NCBI GenBank assembly: GCA_002694985.1
Contig: NZNS01000010.1
Location: forward strand, 581,392-645,391
Direction of reading: 5' to 3'
Source of the DNA: Parvibaculum sp.
Lineage (GTDB): Bacteria; Pseudomonadota; Alphaproteobacteria; Parvibaculales; Parvibaculaceae
Length of the DNA stretch: 64,000 bases
Shown: piece after piece, positions 37,663-48,883 of the stretch
How the letters are laid out: each line of letters starts with the position of its first letter
How positions within the stretch are numbered: the stretch's first letter is position 1
Notes under the pieces: generated by a model
Database searches by the model: none
The model's input: only the letters and a program-made list of their open reading frames with translations
What the model was told of the DNA's origin: nothing
Position numbers and translations under genes: made by a program

Positions 37663-39171
37663 CTAGTTGTCCAGATAGCGCGCTTCGATATGAGCCTTGA
37701 AGGCGGCTGTGCCAAGCGGGCTTCCCGTCGCCTCCGAAATGATTTCGTCGGGCGTCCGGCTCGCGCCCTTGCCATGCACATGGGTCCGCACGAAACCGAG
37801 CAGCGGCTGGAAATCGCCCTGCCCCAGCGCCGCCTCCAGCCCGCCATGTTCCCTCTTTGCCGCCTCGAAGAGCTGCGCGGCGGCGAGCGCCCCCAGCGTA
37901 TAGGTCGGGAAGTAGCCGAAGGAGCCCGACGGCCAGTGGATGTCCTGCATGCAGCCCGCCGCATCGTCGGGCGGCCGGATGCCGAGCAGGCTTTCCATGC
38001 CCTCGTTCCAGGCAGCCGGCAGATCGGCGGCGGTCAGTTCGCCCGCGATCATCGCCCGCTCCAGCCGGTAGCGCAGCATCACATGCAGCGGATAGCTCAC
38101 CTCGTCGGCCTGAACGCGGATGAAGCCCGGCTCCACCTTGCGGTAGTGACGGAGAATGTTTTCCGGTGCCCATGCCGGGCCCTCCCCGCCAAAGGCCGCC
38201 TTCAGGCGCGGTGCAAGAAAGCGGATGAAGCCTTCCGTCCGCGCCGCCTGCATCTCGAACAGCAGCGACTGGCTTTCATGGATCGTCATGCCGCGCGAGC
38301 GGCCAACCGGCTGACTGCGCCACTCGGCTGGTAATCCGCGCTCATAGAGCGAATGCCCCGTCTCGTGGATCACCGCCATCAGGCTTTCGGTGAAGTCCGC
38401 CTCGTCATAGCGCGTGGTGATGCGGCTGTCGTCGGGCACACCGCCCGAAAAGGGGTGCAGGCTTACATCGAGCCGCCCATGCGCGAAGTCGAAGCCGATC
38501 AGGTCCATCACCTCTCGGCCAAGTTTCTCCTGTTGCGTAACGGGGAACGGCCCCTCGAGCGGCAGCCGCTCAGGCCCCGCCGCCTGATGCTCCATGACCT
38601 CTTGCAGCAGACCCGGCAGGAACGTTTCAAGCTCGGCGAAGAGCACATCGATATCGGCCGAACGGCGGCCCGGATCGTAGCCGTCAAGCAGCGCATCGTA
38701 ATGCGAGAGCCCGAAGGCATCCGCCTTCGCTGCCGCCTGCTCGCGCACCAGTGCGATCAGCTTGTCGAGCTCGGGCGCGAGGCTCGCATAGTCGTTCACC
38801 GCGCGCGCCTTGCGCCAGACCATTTCCGTATGCGATTTCTGGCGCGACAGCCGCGTCACCAGCGAAGAAGGCGTCGCCGTCGCATGGGCATGAACGCGCG
38901 CCATCTCGGCGAGGTTCGCGCGGCTCCACTCGTCCAGCCCGTCCGCCTCGCGCGCGGCGACAAGAAGCTCCGCCACTTCTGGCGCTGTCAGCGTTTCATG
39001 CGCGATCAGCGAGATCACCGCCTGCTGTTCGGCGCGCGCCCCCGCGCCGCCTTCCGGCATCATGGTCGCGCGGTCCCAGTGCAACACCGCCTGCGCGCCG
39101 TAAAGCGCCGAAAGCCGTTCGAAGCGCGCCTTCAATGCCTCATAGGCCGCCGTCGAATTGCGCTCGCTCAT
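37663..39171 (-). CDS. M32 family metallocarboxypeptidase
   Basis: A 502-aa cytoplasmic zinc carboxypeptidase of the Taq/Pfu (M32) family. The zinc motif HETGH is at about residues 269-273, and HPFSGGVPDDSRITTRY, GMTIHESQSLLFE and IRVQADEVSYPLHVMLRYRLE are the other family motifs. The ATG at 39171 overlaps the SURF1 stop (ATGA), so it is translated with the oxidase cluster. An upstream in-frame start would run into SURF1 and is rejected. It trims C-terminal amino acids from peptides. Confidence 0.95.
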   Translation of the reverse strand: MSERNSTAAYEALKARFERLSALYGAQAVLHWDRATMMPEGGAGARAEQQAVISLIAHETLTAPEVAELLVAAREADGLDEWSRANLAEMARVHAHATATPSSLVTRLSRQKSHTEMVWRKARAVNDYASLAPELDKLIALVREQAAAKADAFGLSHYDALLDGYDPGRRSADIDVLFAELETFLPGLLQEVMEHQAAGPERLPLEGPFPVTQQEKLGREVMDLIGFDFAHGRLDVSLHPFSGGVPDDSRITTRYDEADFTESLMAVIHETGHSLYERGLPAEWRSQPVGRSRGMTIHESQSLLFEMQAARTEGFIRFLAPRLKAAFGGEGPAWAPENILRHYRKVEPGFIRVQADEVSYPLHVMLRYRLERAMIAGELTAADLPAAWNEGMESLLGIRPPDDAAGCMQDIHWPSGSFGYFPTYTLGALAAAQLFEAAKREHGGLEAALGQGDFQPLLGFVRTHVHGKGASRTPDEIISEATGSPLGTAAFKAHIEARYLDN

Positions 39172-39908
39172 GTTGTTTTCTGCTTTCGTCCGATGCGTCC
39201 GTTCGATTTGTGATAGGCGAGATAGACGCCGATCAGCACCACCGCGAGACCGAACCAGGTCAGCGCATAGTCGAGATGATTGTTGGGAATGTCGATCCGC
39301 GTACCTTTCGGCTTCGGCCATTCGCCCGCGAAACTTCCCGCTTCAGCCTCGACGATGAACGGCGCGACCGTCATGCCCTCGAGCCCTTCGCCCATGATGG
39401 CCGGGTCGCGTATCATCCAGACGTTCTTCGTCGTGTCGTCCAGCCCGTCGAACCAGCCGCGATGCTGGGGTGCGCGCAAGGTGCCTGTGAAGCTCACCTC
39501 GCCTTCGGGCAGATCGCCATGCGCGTCCTTGAGCTCGACCGGCACAAAGCCACGATCGACCATCACCACCGCGCCCTCCGCCACTTCAAGCGGCGAAACG
39601 ATGCTATAGCCCGCCGCGCCGTCCGGCGCTTGCGTGAAGTGGTGAAGCTCGCGCGGGAGGAAATGGCCGCTCAGCGTAACGCGCTCATATTCCGCGTCCG
39701 CCACATCGAGGCTCTCCCATGTGTCGGGTGCGGGCAGCGGTTGCGGTTCGTCGTGAAGCCGCGTTTCGATCCGCTCGATCAGCGCTTCCTTCCAGGCGAG
39801 GCGCTGGACCTGCCAGATGCCAAGCCCGAGCAGCACAGGCAGCGCCGCAAGCGTCATGACGGTGGGCCAGAGCAATGGCCGGAAAAAACTGTTGTCGCGG
39901 AAGCTCAT
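39168..39908 (-). CDS. surf1: SURF1 family cytochrome oxidase assembly protein
   Basis: A 246-aa membrane protein with one helix near each end: PTVMTLAALPVLLGLGIWQV followed by QRLAWKEAL, and YALTWFGLAVVLIGVYLAYH. The loop between carries YSIVSPLEVAEGAVVMVDRGFVP, typical of SURF1, which assists maturation of the haem a site of the aa3 oxidase. It overlaps both neighbours by four bases (ATGA), DUF983 upstream and the M32 peptidase downstream. Confidence 0.95.
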   Translation of the reverse strand: MSFRDNSFFRPLLWPTVMTLAALPVLLGLGIWQVQRLAWKEALIERIETRLHDEPQPLPAPDTWESLDVADAEYERVTLSGHFLPRELHHFTQAPDGAAGYSIVSPLEVAEGAVVMVDRGFVPVELKDAHGDLPEGEVSFTGTLRAPQHRGWFDGLDDTTKNVWMIRDPAIMGEGLEGMTVAPFIVEAEAGSFAGEWPKPKGTRIDIPNNHLDYALTWFGLAVVLIGVYLAYHKSNGRIGRKQKTT

Positions 39909-40279
39909 TTTTCGAGGCGGCCCTCTTCTGCCTTATGACGGAACTGCTGCGCCACGAGCCAGCCTTTCAGCGGACGGATCAGCCCGACCGTGAGCGCGAG
40001 GGTCAGCGGAATCCACAGCACCGCATGCACCCAATAGGGTGGCGACCATGTGAACTCCACCCAGAGTACGAGGCCGACGATGATGAAACCCGCGATCATC
40101 ATGATGAAGACCGCCGGTCCGTCGCCCGAATCGGCGAAGGAATAGTCGAGCCCGCAAACCTCGCATTCGGGCGCAAGGTCGAGGAAGCCCTTGTAGAGCC
40201 TGCCTTTGCCACAACGCGGGCAGCAGCCTTTCAGCGCCACCTCGATGGACGAGGGTCCATTCTTTCCCGATTCCGTCAT
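39905..40279 (-). CDS. DUF983 membrane protein with zinc ribbon
   Basis: A 124-aa protein with two pairs of cysteines (CCPRCGKGRLYKGFL and CEVCGLDY) that look like a zinc ribbon, followed by two membrane helices. DUF983 genes usually lie between the oxidase subunit III gene and surf1, as here, and are thought to act in oxidase biogenesis, but the role is unproven. The ATG at 40279 is chosen because earlier in-frame residues have no family likeness. Confidence 0.92.
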   Translation of the reverse strand: MTESGKNGPSSIEVALKGCCPRCGKGRLYKGFLDLAPECEVCGLDYSFADSGDGPAVFIMMIAGFIIVGLVLWVEFTWSPPYWVHAVLWIPLTLALTVGLIRPLKGWLVAQQFRHKAEEGRLEK

Positions 40280-40355
40280 TCGCCTCTCCTCAAAAGCCGA
40301 GGGCGGGCCGCTTCCGCGCCCGCCCCCAAACATGTCTTTTTCGTCTTCGCTTTTC

Positions 40356-41192
40356 CTAGTGAGCGGCGACAGCGCCGGCCGAACCCCAGACGTAGATCGC
40401 GAAGAACAGGAACAGCCAGACCACATCGACGAAGTGCCAGTACCAGGCAGCCGCCTCGAAGCCGAAATGCTGCTTCGGTGTGAAATCGCCCTTCACCGCG
40501 CGCAGCAGGCAGACGATCAGGAAGATCGTACCGACAAGCACGTGGAAGCCGTGGAAGCCGGTCGCCATATAGAAGGTCGAGCCATAGATGCTGCCACCGA
40601 AAGAGAAGGTCGCGTGGGCGTATTCATAGGCCTGTACGCAGGTGAAGAAGGCGCCGAGAGCAACCGTCAGAATAAGCCCCTGAACCAGCCCCTTGCGATC
40701 GCCATGCTGCAATGCGTGATGCGCCCATGTCACCGTCGTGCCCGATGTCAGCAGGATGATGGTGTTGAAAAGCGGCAGATGCCAGGGATCGAACACTTCG
40801 ATGCCCTGGGGCGGCCAGTGACCGCCGGTGAATTCATAGCGCGCGGCCTGGATGTGTTCCCCCGCAAAGAGGCTCGCATCGAAGAAAGCCCAGAACCATG
40901 CAACGAAGAACATCACCTCGGAGGCGATGAAAAGAATCATGCCGTAGCGCAGGTGAAGCTGCACGACCGGCGTGTGATCGCCCCGGTTCGCCTCGCGCAC
41001 GACGTCACGCCACCAGCCATACATGGTGTAAAGAACGATGGCGAGACCGACGACGAAGATCCACGGTGCGGAGCCGTGCATCCATTGAACGGCGCCGATC
41101 GCGAGGATGAATGCGCCGATCGAGCCGACGACCGGCCAAGGGCTCGGGTCGACCAGGTGATAGTCGTGATGTTTGGCGTGGGCGTCAGCCAT
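40356..41192 (-). CDS. ctaE: Cytochrome c oxidase subunit III
   Basis: A 278-aa subunit III with seven predicted membrane helices. [18 protein letters not shown] is typical at the N-terminus; [34 protein letters not shown] and [16 protein letters not shown] are strongly conserved, as is [22 protein letters not shown] at the end. It stabilises the aa3 oxidase and supports proton uptake. The gene normally upstream of it, ctaG, is missing: only 111 non-coding bases separate it from the 61-aa gene. Confidence 0.97.
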   Translation of the reverse strand: MADAHAKHHDYHLVDPSPWPVVGSIGAFILAIGAVQWMHGSAPWIFVVGLAIVLYTMYGWWRDVVREANRGDHTPVVQLHLRYGMILFIASEVMFFVAWFWAFFDASLFAGEHIQAARYEFTGGHWPPQGIEVFDPWHLPLFNTIILLTSGTTVTWAHHALQHGDRKGLVQGLILTVALGAFFTCVQAYEYAHATFSFGGSIYGSTFYMATGFHGFHVLVGTIFLIVCLLRAVKGDFTPKQHFGFEAAAWYWHFVDVVWLFLFFAIYVWGSAGAVAAH

Positions 41193-41303
41193 GTCCCCTC
41201 TTCTCCACTTCAGCGCGCCCCGCAAGCGGCGGCGCTAGCAACCAATTCAGTTCCGGCACGCGCCGGTCATCATAAACATCTCAAGGCGGCGAAGCTAACG
41301 GCG

Positions 41304-41489
41304 TCAGATCGGCCGGTTCGCCACATTGCCTCCCAGCTTCACGATCGTCACCACGAAGAACAACACGATGAAGCCTGCGAGCGCCCAGGCGATAGCGAGA
41401 TTACGCTGCCGCCGGCGCTTGATCTGTTCCTCCGTCCAGCGTGGCGCTTCGACCTCATGGCGCTTGCTTTCGTCCTGTTCCTGGGCCAT
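41304..41489 (-). CDS. Small single-helix protein of the oxidase cluster (CoxF-like)
   Basis: A 61-aa protein: a charged N-terminus (DESKRHEVEAPRWTEEQIKRR) and one membrane helix (LAIAWALAGFIVLFFVVTIVKLGG). Proteins of this size and layout, sometimes called CoxF, lie between ctaB and ctaG in many Alphaproteobacteria. The function is not known. It begins six bases after the ctaB stop, so co-translation is likely. Confidence 0.85.
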   Translation of the reverse strand: MAQEQDESKRHEVEAPRWTEEQIKRRRQRNLAIAWALAGFIVLFFVVTIVKLGGNVANRPI

Positions 41490-41495
41490 GCGCCC

Positions 41496-42458
41496 TCACA
41501 TGCCCGGCACGAGTGCACCCGCGGGGAGCGCGTCAAGGCCGAAGATCTTCTCCACTAGCAGAAGCGAGAAGATGAGAAAGAGATAGAGGATCGAGTAGCC
41601 GAAAAGGCGCATCGCGGCCTTTTCCTGCGCCGCGCCCGGCTCCTTGCGCCAGAGGCTGAAGGCAAGCCAGAGAAAGCCTGCGCCAAGTACCGCCGTCACA
41701 CCCATATAGAGCGGACCGGCAAAGCCCAGGAAACCCGGCAGCAGCGTCACCGGCACGAGAAGCGCCGAATAGATCATGATCTGGCGGCGTGTCGCCTTGT
41801 CGCCCGCGACGACGGGGAGCATCGGCACACCGGCGTTCTTGTAGTCGTCGCTGCTGCGAAGTGCGAGCGCCCAGAAATGCGGCGGCGTCCACATGAAGAT
41901 GATGAGAAAAAGAACCGCGCTTTCGAGCGTCACGGTGCCCGTCACTGCGGCCCAGCCGATCATGGGCGGAAAAGCGCCCGCGGCGCCGCCGATCACGATG
42001 TTCTGCGGCGTGCGCCGCTTCAGCCACACTGTATAGACCGCCACATAAAAGAAGATCGTGAAGGCGAGGAGCGCGGCCGCCACCCAGTTCACGAGAACGC
42101 CCATCGTCATCACGGAGAAGACAGAAAGGGTCGCACCGAAGGCGGCGGCTTCCGAAGGCGTCACGCGGCCAGCCGGAATCGGCCGTTTCACGGTCCGCGT
42201 CATATGCGCGTCGATATCGGCGTCGTACCACATGTTAAGCGCGCCCGACGCGCCTGCGCCGACCGCGATGCAGAGCAGCGCCGTAAAGCCGATAACCGGG
42301 TGGATGTCACCCGGCGCGACCACGATGCCGACCAGCGCCGTAAAAATCACGAGCGACATGACGCGCGGCTTCAGCAGCTCGAAAAAATCACGCGCCGATC
42401 CCATCCCCCCATCGGGAAGGGCTTGTGTGCGTTCGTTGCTGATCGCTGTGTCCGACAT
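41496..42458 (-). CDS. ctaB: Protohaem IX farnesyltransferase
   Basis: Haem O synthase, a 320-aa UbiA-type prenyltransferase with about nine membrane helices. The aspartate motifs [19 protein letters not shown] and the second loop with [16 protein letters not shown] and [11 protein letters not shown] are intact. It transfers farnesyl to haem b, the first step to haem a for the aa3 oxidase. The ATG at 42458 (MSDTAISN) is the expected start; the longer frame runs into ctaD and is rejected. Confidence 0.96.
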   Translation of the reverse strand: MSDTAISNERTQALPDGGMGSARDFFELLKPRVMSLVIFTALVGIVVAPGDIHPVIGFTALLCIAVGAGASGALNMWYDADIDAHMTRTVKRPIPAGRVTPSEAAAFGATLSVFSVMTMGVLVNWVAAALLAFTIFFYVAVYTVWLKRRTPQNIVIGGAAGAFPPMIGWAAVTGTVTLESAVLFLIIFMWTPPHFWALALRSSDDYKNAGVPMLPVVAGDKATRRQIMIYSALLVPVTLLPGFLGFAGPLYMGVTAVLGAGFLWLAFSLWRKEPGAAQEKAAMRLFGYSILYLFLIFSLLLVEKIFGLDALPAGALVPGM

Positions 42459-42543
42459 GAAATCGACTGATCTTTCTTGCAGGTCTTTGCTTGCGGGTCT
42501 TTCAAGGCGCTCCGGCCGGGGCGAGCCCGACCGGAGCATTTCG

Positions 42544-44169
<1,626 letters not shown>

Positions 44170-44202
44170 TTACGATGTTTGCTTCACTGGTAGCGGAGGC
44201 GC

Positions 44203-45042
44203 TCAACGCACATCCACGGCCTGTGCCAGTTTAACCTTGCCGTCAGCGCCCGCATCCGCCAGCTGCTGTTCGGTCCATGCCTCAAATTCTTCCTGCGTCA
44301 CGACCTTCACATTGATCGGCATGAAAGCATGGCGCGTGCCGCAGAGTTCCGAGCACTGGCCATAATACATGCCGGTCTTCTCGGCGCGGAACCAGGTCTC
44401 GTTCAGGCGGCCGGGCACGGCGTCGATCTTCACACCGAACTGCGGAACTGCAAAGGCGTGGATCACGTCCGCGGCCGTCACGATCACGCGCACCGTGGTG
44501 TCGACCGGCACGACGAGTGCTTCGTCAGCGGTGAAGAGACGCGGCTGACCGGGTTCGAGATCGTCGTCCTCGACCATGTTCGAGATCAGCTCGATGTCGC
44601 CATTATCGGGATATTCATAGCCCCAGTACCACTGGTAGCCGACCGCCTTCACCGTCATGTCGGCTTCCGGGACCACGACTTCCTTGTAGAGGAGACGGAA
44701 GGAAGGAATGGCGATCACGACCAGGATCATCACCGGCAGCACTGTCCATGCGACTTCGAGCAGCGTGTTGTGCGTCGTCTTGGAGGGGGTCGGGTTCGCG
44801 CGGCTGTTGAAGCGCAGGATCACGATGGCCAGCAGCACCGCCACGAGAATCACGATCGACGTGATGATCACGAGCAGCATGTTGTGGAAGGAGATGATGT
44901 CATGCATCACCGGGGTCACCGCATCCTGGAGACCCAGCCCGCCATCGACCGCTGTCGCATGCGCGGCCGTTGCGAAACCGCCGCCCGAAAGCCCCGCCGC
45001 AAGAGCCATCGCGAAAAGGCCAAATACGTTCGAAAACCGCAT
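44203..45042 (-). CDS. ctaC: Cytochrome c oxidase subunit II
   Basis: A 279-aa subunit II with a cleavable signal peptide, two membrane helices and a periplasmic cupredoxin domain. The CuA site is complete: DVIHAFAVPQFG and then YYGQCSELCGTRHAFMPI with both cysteines, the His and the Met. VKAVGYQWYWGYEYPD is the aromatic electron-entry stretch. It accepts electrons from cytochrome c. It is the first gene of the oxidase operon; its promoter must lie in the 403-base gap upstream. Confidence 0.98.
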   Translation of the reverse strand: MRFSNVFGLFAMALAAGLSGGGFATAAHATAVDGGLGLQDAVTPVMHDIISFHNMLLVIITSIVILVAVLLAIVILRFNSRANPTPSKTTHNTLLEVAWTVLPVMILVVIAIPSFRLLYKEVVVPEADMTVKAVGYQWYWGYEYPDNGDIELISNMVEDDDLEPGQPRLFTADEALVVPVDTTVRVIVTAADVIHAFAVPQFGVKIDAVPGRLNETWFRAEKTGMYYGQCSELCGTRHAFMPINVKVVTQEEFEAWTEQQLADAGADGKVKLAQAVDVR

Positions 45043-45445
45043 GCTTATCCCCAGCTATTCAATTCGCTTTCCAGGCGCCGCCCGGACATCCGTGACCCAA
45101 AGAGGAAGATCGGCGCCAGAAACCATAAAGCGCTTCCCGCCGCAAGCTTCGCCGCGCGTTCTCTTCATTGTTTTTCCGTGCGGCGGCACCCCTCCGATGC
45201 GGCCTGCCGAAGAAGTATCGCGGCGCCGATACGCGCCGCGCACCGTCCGGCAGACGACTCGCAGGCGCCAGTATAGCCCCGGTGCGGCGACAAACCACAG
45301 TGCGGCCATGGTTTTGCGACGTTTTGCCACAATAAGCGGGTGAATCCAGTCCCCGAAGATACGAGAAATTCCGGTTCGCCCTTTCGTATGTGGCGAAATG
45401 TCCTAGAGTATTGGTTGGATATTTATTGCGGAGGATTCGCAAAAC
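45043..45445. other. Long intergenic region between ctaC and the 131-aa gene
   Basis: These 403 bases separate two divergent genes and hold no convincing gene or RNA. They should carry the oxidase operon promoter. A TGCGACGTTTTGCCACA stretch at 45315-45331 is, on the minus strand, reminiscent of RegA/PrrA-type sites (GCGRC with GTCGC at short distance), with one mismatch; this is weak evidence. Confidence 0.5.
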
Positions 45446-45841
45446 ATGCGCGACGAGGCGCTCATTCACTTTCATCTTGGCCACCGCATTTCAGCGGGGC
45501 TCCTGTTGCCACAGAACGGGGGCGCCGCGCCCGAACTTCTGTCGGAAGCCGCACCCTGGCTCGATCCGCGCGATCCGGGCCGCTGCGTCGTCGGTTTCTG
45601 CGCCGCGCACCCCGATCTCGTGGGCGATGTCGTCGGCCCGCCGCCCGACGGCTGGCGGGACTGGGGCTTCAACGAGTGGGATAACTGGTTCGGCCGCATC
45701 AATGGCGTTTTCCTCGTCGATTTGCAGTCGCTCAAGGTCACGCAATATCCGCTATACAGTTGTGCGCCGCATATCGTGCCTTGCGACCTTTCGAGCCTGC
45801 CCCGGCGGCTCGTGCCGGTCGAGGAATGGCTCGCGCGCTAG
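45446..45841 (+). CDS. Conserved-looking 131-aa protein of unknown function
   Basis: I do not recognise this protein. It begins MRDEALIHFHLGHRISAG and has a very aromatic stretch (GWRDWGFNEWDNWFGRING) before VFLVDLQSLKV; the C-terminal half has two cysteines (SCAPHIVPCD). It has no signal peptide or membrane helix. A GGAGG lies eleven bases before the ATG. It is 24 bases ahead of tldD and may be in one transcript with it, divergent from the oxidase operon. The Trp-rich segment suggests a binding surface. Confidence 0.75.
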   Translation: MRDEALIHFHLGHRISAGLLLPQNGGAAPELLSEAAPWLDPRDPGRCVVGFCAAHPDLVGDVVGPPPDGWRDWGFNEWDNWFGRINGVFLVDLQSLKVTQYPLYSCAPHIVPCDLSSLPRRLVPVEEWLAR

Positions 45842-45865
45842 GTTACACGTTCACGGACAGGCTTC

Positions 45866-47299
45866 ATGACCTCCTCTCCCGACGATCTTTTTTTCGCCCG
45901 TACCGGGCTCGACCGCGACCGCGTCAGCGGCCTTGTCGGCGATACGCTCAATGGCGCTGATGATGGCGAACTCTTCATGGAATTTCGCCAGTCGGAGGCG
46001 CTCGGCTTCGACGATGGCCGCCTCAAGACGGCGAGCTTCGACACCAATCAGGGTTTCGGCCTTCGCTGCGTCGCGGGCGAATCGACGGGCTATGCTCATG
46101 CCTCCGACCTCTCGGAAGCCGCGCTGAAGCGCGCCAGCGAGGCCGTGACGGCGGTAAAGACCGGCCATACGGGCGTTTCGGCGGAGGGCCCTGCCCGCAC
46201 CAACACGCATCTCTATACGGACGAGAACCCGCTGGGCGCGCAGTCCTTCGAGGAGAAGGTGAAGCTTCTGGCCGAGATCGACGCCTATGCGCGCGCGAAG
46301 GATGCCCGCGTCCAGCAGGTTTCCGCCTCGCTCGCAGGCGAGTGGCAGGCAGTCGAGATCATTCGCGCCGACGGCTCGTCGCTGCGCGATGTCCGTCCCC
46401 TCGTCCGTCTCAACGTCGCCATCGTCGCGGGCGACGGCGACCGGCAGGAGAGCGGCTCCTTCGGCGTCGGCGGCCGCATGGGCTACGAAACCTTCATCGA
46501 CCCGATGAAATGGCGCGCGCAGGTCGACGAGGCGCTGCGTCAGGCGCTTGTAAACCTTGAAAGTGTGCCCGCCCCTGCCGGCGAAATGGATGTGGTGCTC
46601 GGCCCCGGCTGGCCCGGCATCCTGCTGCACGAGGCGATCGGCCACGGCCTTGAAGGCGATTTCAACCGCAAGAAGACCTCGGCCTTCGCCGGTCTTCTCG
46701 GGAGCCGCGTCGCCGCGCCCGGCATCACGGTCGTCGATGACGGCACGCTGGCCGACCGCCGCGGCTCGCTCACCATCGACGACGAGGGCACGCCGACCTC
46801 GCGCACCGTTCTCATCGAGGACGGCATCCTCAAGGGCTACATGCAGGACCGTCTCAATGCGCGCCTGATGGGCATGGCCGCAACGGGCAACGGGCGGCGC
46901 GAGAGCTACGCGCATCAGCCCATGCCGCGCATGACCAACACCTACATGCTGTCGGGCAATCACGAGCCGGACGAAATCCTCTCCTCCGTGAAGAAGGGTC
47001 TCTACGCCGTCTCCTTCGGCGGCGGTCAGGTCGACATAACCTCGGGCAAGTTCGTCTTCACCTGTACCGAGGCCTACATGATCGAGAATGGCAAGATCGG
47101 CGCGCCGGTGAAGGGCGCGACCTTGATCGGCAACGGCCCGGACGTGCTGACGCGCGTTTCCATGATCGGCAATGACATGAAGCTCGATCCGGGCATCGGC
47201 ACATGCGGCAAGGGCGGTCAGGGCGTTCCCGTCGGCGTCGGCCAGCCGACGCTGCTCGTGAAGGGCCTCACCGTCGGCGGCACCGCGCAGGCGGCATAA
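45866..47299 (+). CDS. tldD: Metalloprotease TldD
   Basis: A 477-aa TldD/PmbA-family metalloprotease subunit. The zinc motif HEAIGHGLEGDFNR places HExxxH at about residues 255-260; the C-terminal metal Cys lies in SGKFVFTCTEAYMIENGK. LRCVAGESTGYAHASD and SSGNHEP-like repeats fit TldD. With PmbA (TldE) it forms a heterodimer that processes unfolded peptides, antibiotics such as microcin precursors, or the antitoxin CcdA. The tldD-ctaC divergent arrangement is common in Alphaproteobacteria. Confidence 0.96.
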   Translation: MTSSPDDLFFARTGLDRDRVSGLVGDTLNGADDGELFMEFRQSEALGFDDGRLKTASFDTNQGFGLRCVAGESTGYAHASDLSEAALKRASEAVTAVKTGHTGVSAEGPARTNTHLYTDENPLGAQSFEEKVKLLAEIDAYARAKDARVQQVSASLAGEWQAVEIIRADGSSLRDVRPLVRLNVAIVAGDGDRQESGSFGVGGRMGYETFIDPMKWRAQVDEALRQALVNLESVPAPAGEMDVVLGPGWPGILLHEAIGHGLEGDFNRKKTSAFAGLLGSRVAAPGITVVDDGTLADRRGSLTIDDEGTPTSRTVLIEDGILKGYMQDRLNARLMGMAATGNGRRESYAHQPMPRMTNTYMLSGNHEPDEILSSVKKGLYAVSFGGGQVDITSGKFVFTCTEAYMIENGKIGAPVKGATLIGNGPDVLTRVSMIGNDMKLDPGIGTCGKGGQGVPVGVGQPTLLVKGLTVGGTAQAA

Positions 47300-47305
47300 A
47301 AGGGC

Positions 47306-47334
47306 ATCTGGTTTTCTGGCCAATCAAACCAGAT
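47306..47334 (+). terminator. Hairpin after tldD
   Basis: ATCTGGTTT and AAACCAGAT form a perfect 9-bp stem with an 11-base loop, six bases after the tldD stop. It lacks a run of T after it, so it may be a weak terminator or an mRNA-protecting hairpin. Confidence 0.6.
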
Positions 47335-47460
47335 ATATCATCCCGGCACTTGTTCCTTCCGGGTCGCGCGCATATGCGCCGCAAAACGCTGCTGCGTCGG
47401 GGTCACGTGAACCGATGGTGGCGTGACTGAACGGGGGCCCCTTCGCATTTCGCTCTTCGC

Positions 47461-47514
47461 CTTTCGCAAGACGCGGGGGCCTTTCGCAAGACGCGGGGGC
47501 CTTTCGTAAGACGC
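47461..47514. repeat. 20-bp tandem repeat downstream of gshA
   Basis: The unit CTTTCGCAAGACGCGGGGGC is present twice in full (47461-47480 and 47481-47500) and again in part with one change (47501-47514). It lies just outside the end of gshA, in the gap between the convergent tldD and gshA genes. Confidence 0.85.
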
Positions 47515-47518
47515 AAGC

Positions 47519-48883
47519 CTAGAACGCGAACTCCTTGTAGACAGGCTCGACCTTGCCGCCCCAACGGCCATGATAAAGATCGAGCAGGTCTTGCGCGGGC
47601 GACTGCCCCTTCTCGACAATCTCTTCCACCGCACGCAGATGGATCGTTTCGTCCGCGCCCATGCCGTCGCCGTTCCCGCGCGCCTCAAGACCGGCCCGCG
47701 AGATTGCAACTGCCTTGCGCGCCACGTCGAGCAGGGTGCCGCCGCGGAAGGGCGTCTGAAGCCCGTATTTCGCCACCTTGTCGCGCAGGTCCTGGCGCTC
47801 TTCCGCCGTCCAGTCCTTTACGAGGTCCCATGCCGCATCCAGCGAGGACTGGTCATACAAGAGCCCGACCCAGAAAGCCGGCAGCGCACAGATGCGCGCC
47901 CAGGGGCCGCCATCCGCGCCACGCATCTCCATGTAGTTCTTGATGCGCGCCTCGGGGAAGATCGTCGTCAGATGATTGTTCCAGTCGCCCCGCGTCGGCA
48001 CTTCGCCCGGCAGCGCCGGCAGCCGCCCTTCAAGGAAGTCGCGAAAGCTCTGCCCCGTCGCGTCGATATACTTGCCATCGCGATAGACGAAATACATCGG
48101 TACATCGAGCGCATAATCGACCCAGCGCTCGAAACCGAAGCCGTCCTCGAAAACAAAGGGCACCATCCCTGCGCGCTCATTGTCCGTGTCGGTCCAGACA
48201 TGGCTGCGATAGGAAAGATAGCCGTTCGGCTTTCCTTCCGTGAACGGAGAGTTTGCGAAAAGCGCGGTCGCGAGCGGCTGAAGCGCAATACCGACGCGCA
48301 GCTTCTTCACCATGTCGGCCTCGGAGGCGAAGTCGAGGTTCACCTGCACCGTGAAGGAGCGATACATCATGTCGAGCCCCATGGTCCCGACCTTCTTCAT
48401 GTATTCCGTCATGATCTTGTAGCGGCCCTTGGGCATGACGGGGATCTCGTCGCGGCGCCAGTTCGGCGTGAAGCCAAGCCCGAGGAACCCGATGCCGTGT
48501 TCGCCGCCCACTTCCTTCACCTGTGCCAGATGGTCGTGCAGCTCCGCGCAGGTCTGGTGCAGCGTTTCGAGCGGCGCGCCGGAAAGCTCGAACTGTCCGC
48601 CGGGCTCCAGCGAGATATTGCCGCTGGTGTCGTTTTCGAGGCCGATCACGTTCTCGCCTTCATAGACGGGCCGCCAGCCGAAGCGCGTCAGCCCTTCAAG
48701 CATCGCGCGGATGCCGTGATCGCCGCCATAAGGGATCGGCGTGAGATCGTTTACGCAGAACGGAAATTTCTCGTGTTCGGTGCCGATGCGCCATTGGTCG
48801 CGCGGCTTCGACCCGCGCTCAAGCGCTGCCACGAGATCGCGATGGTCTGTGATGGGCTCGGGCCCGGCAACGAGAATGCTCAT
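47519..48883 (-). CDS. gshA: Glutamate-cysteine ligase (plant/alphaproteobacterial type)
   Basis: A 454-aa ligase that makes gamma-glutamylcysteine, the first step of glutathione. [54 protein letters not shown] and [20 protein letters not shown] motifs place it in the family shared by plants and Alphaproteobacteria, unlike E. coli GshA. It carries the ATP- and Mg-binding acids in [10 protein letters not shown]. The ATG at 48883 ([11 protein letters not shown]) is chosen; a longer frame has no likeness. The GST at 60153 is a possible user of the product. Confidence 0.95.
   Translation of the reverse strand: MSILVAGPEPITDHRDLVAALERGSKPRDQWRIGTEHEKFPFCVNDLTPIPYGGDHGIRAMLEGLTRFGWRPVYEGENVIGLENDTSGNISLEPGGQFELSGAPLETLHQTCAELHDHLAQVKEVGGEHGIGFLGLGFTPNWRRDEIPVMPKGRYKIMTEYMKKVGTMGLDMMYRSFTVQVNLDFASEADMVKKLRVGIALQPLATALFANSPFTEGKPNGYLSYRSHVWTDTDNERAGMVPFVFEDGFGFERWVDYALDVPMYFVYRDGKYIDATGQSFRDFLEGRLPALPGEVPTRGDWNNHLTTIFPEARIKNYMEMRGADGGPWARICALPAFWVGLLYDQSSLDAAWDLVKDWTAEERQDLRDKVAKYGLQTPFRGGTLLDVARKAVAISRAGLEARGNGDGMGADETIHLRAVEEIVEKGQSPAQDLLDLYHGRWGGKVEPVYKEFAF

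Noticed and set aside
40280..40426. Longer DUF983 protein starting at 40426
   Set aside because: The additional 49 residues are Ser/Arg-rich antisense-like sequence overlapping the end of ctaE.
41193..41303. A degraded ctaG remnant
   Set aside because: Reading the 111 bases in all frames shows no CtaG motif, so I cannot claim a remnant, only absence.
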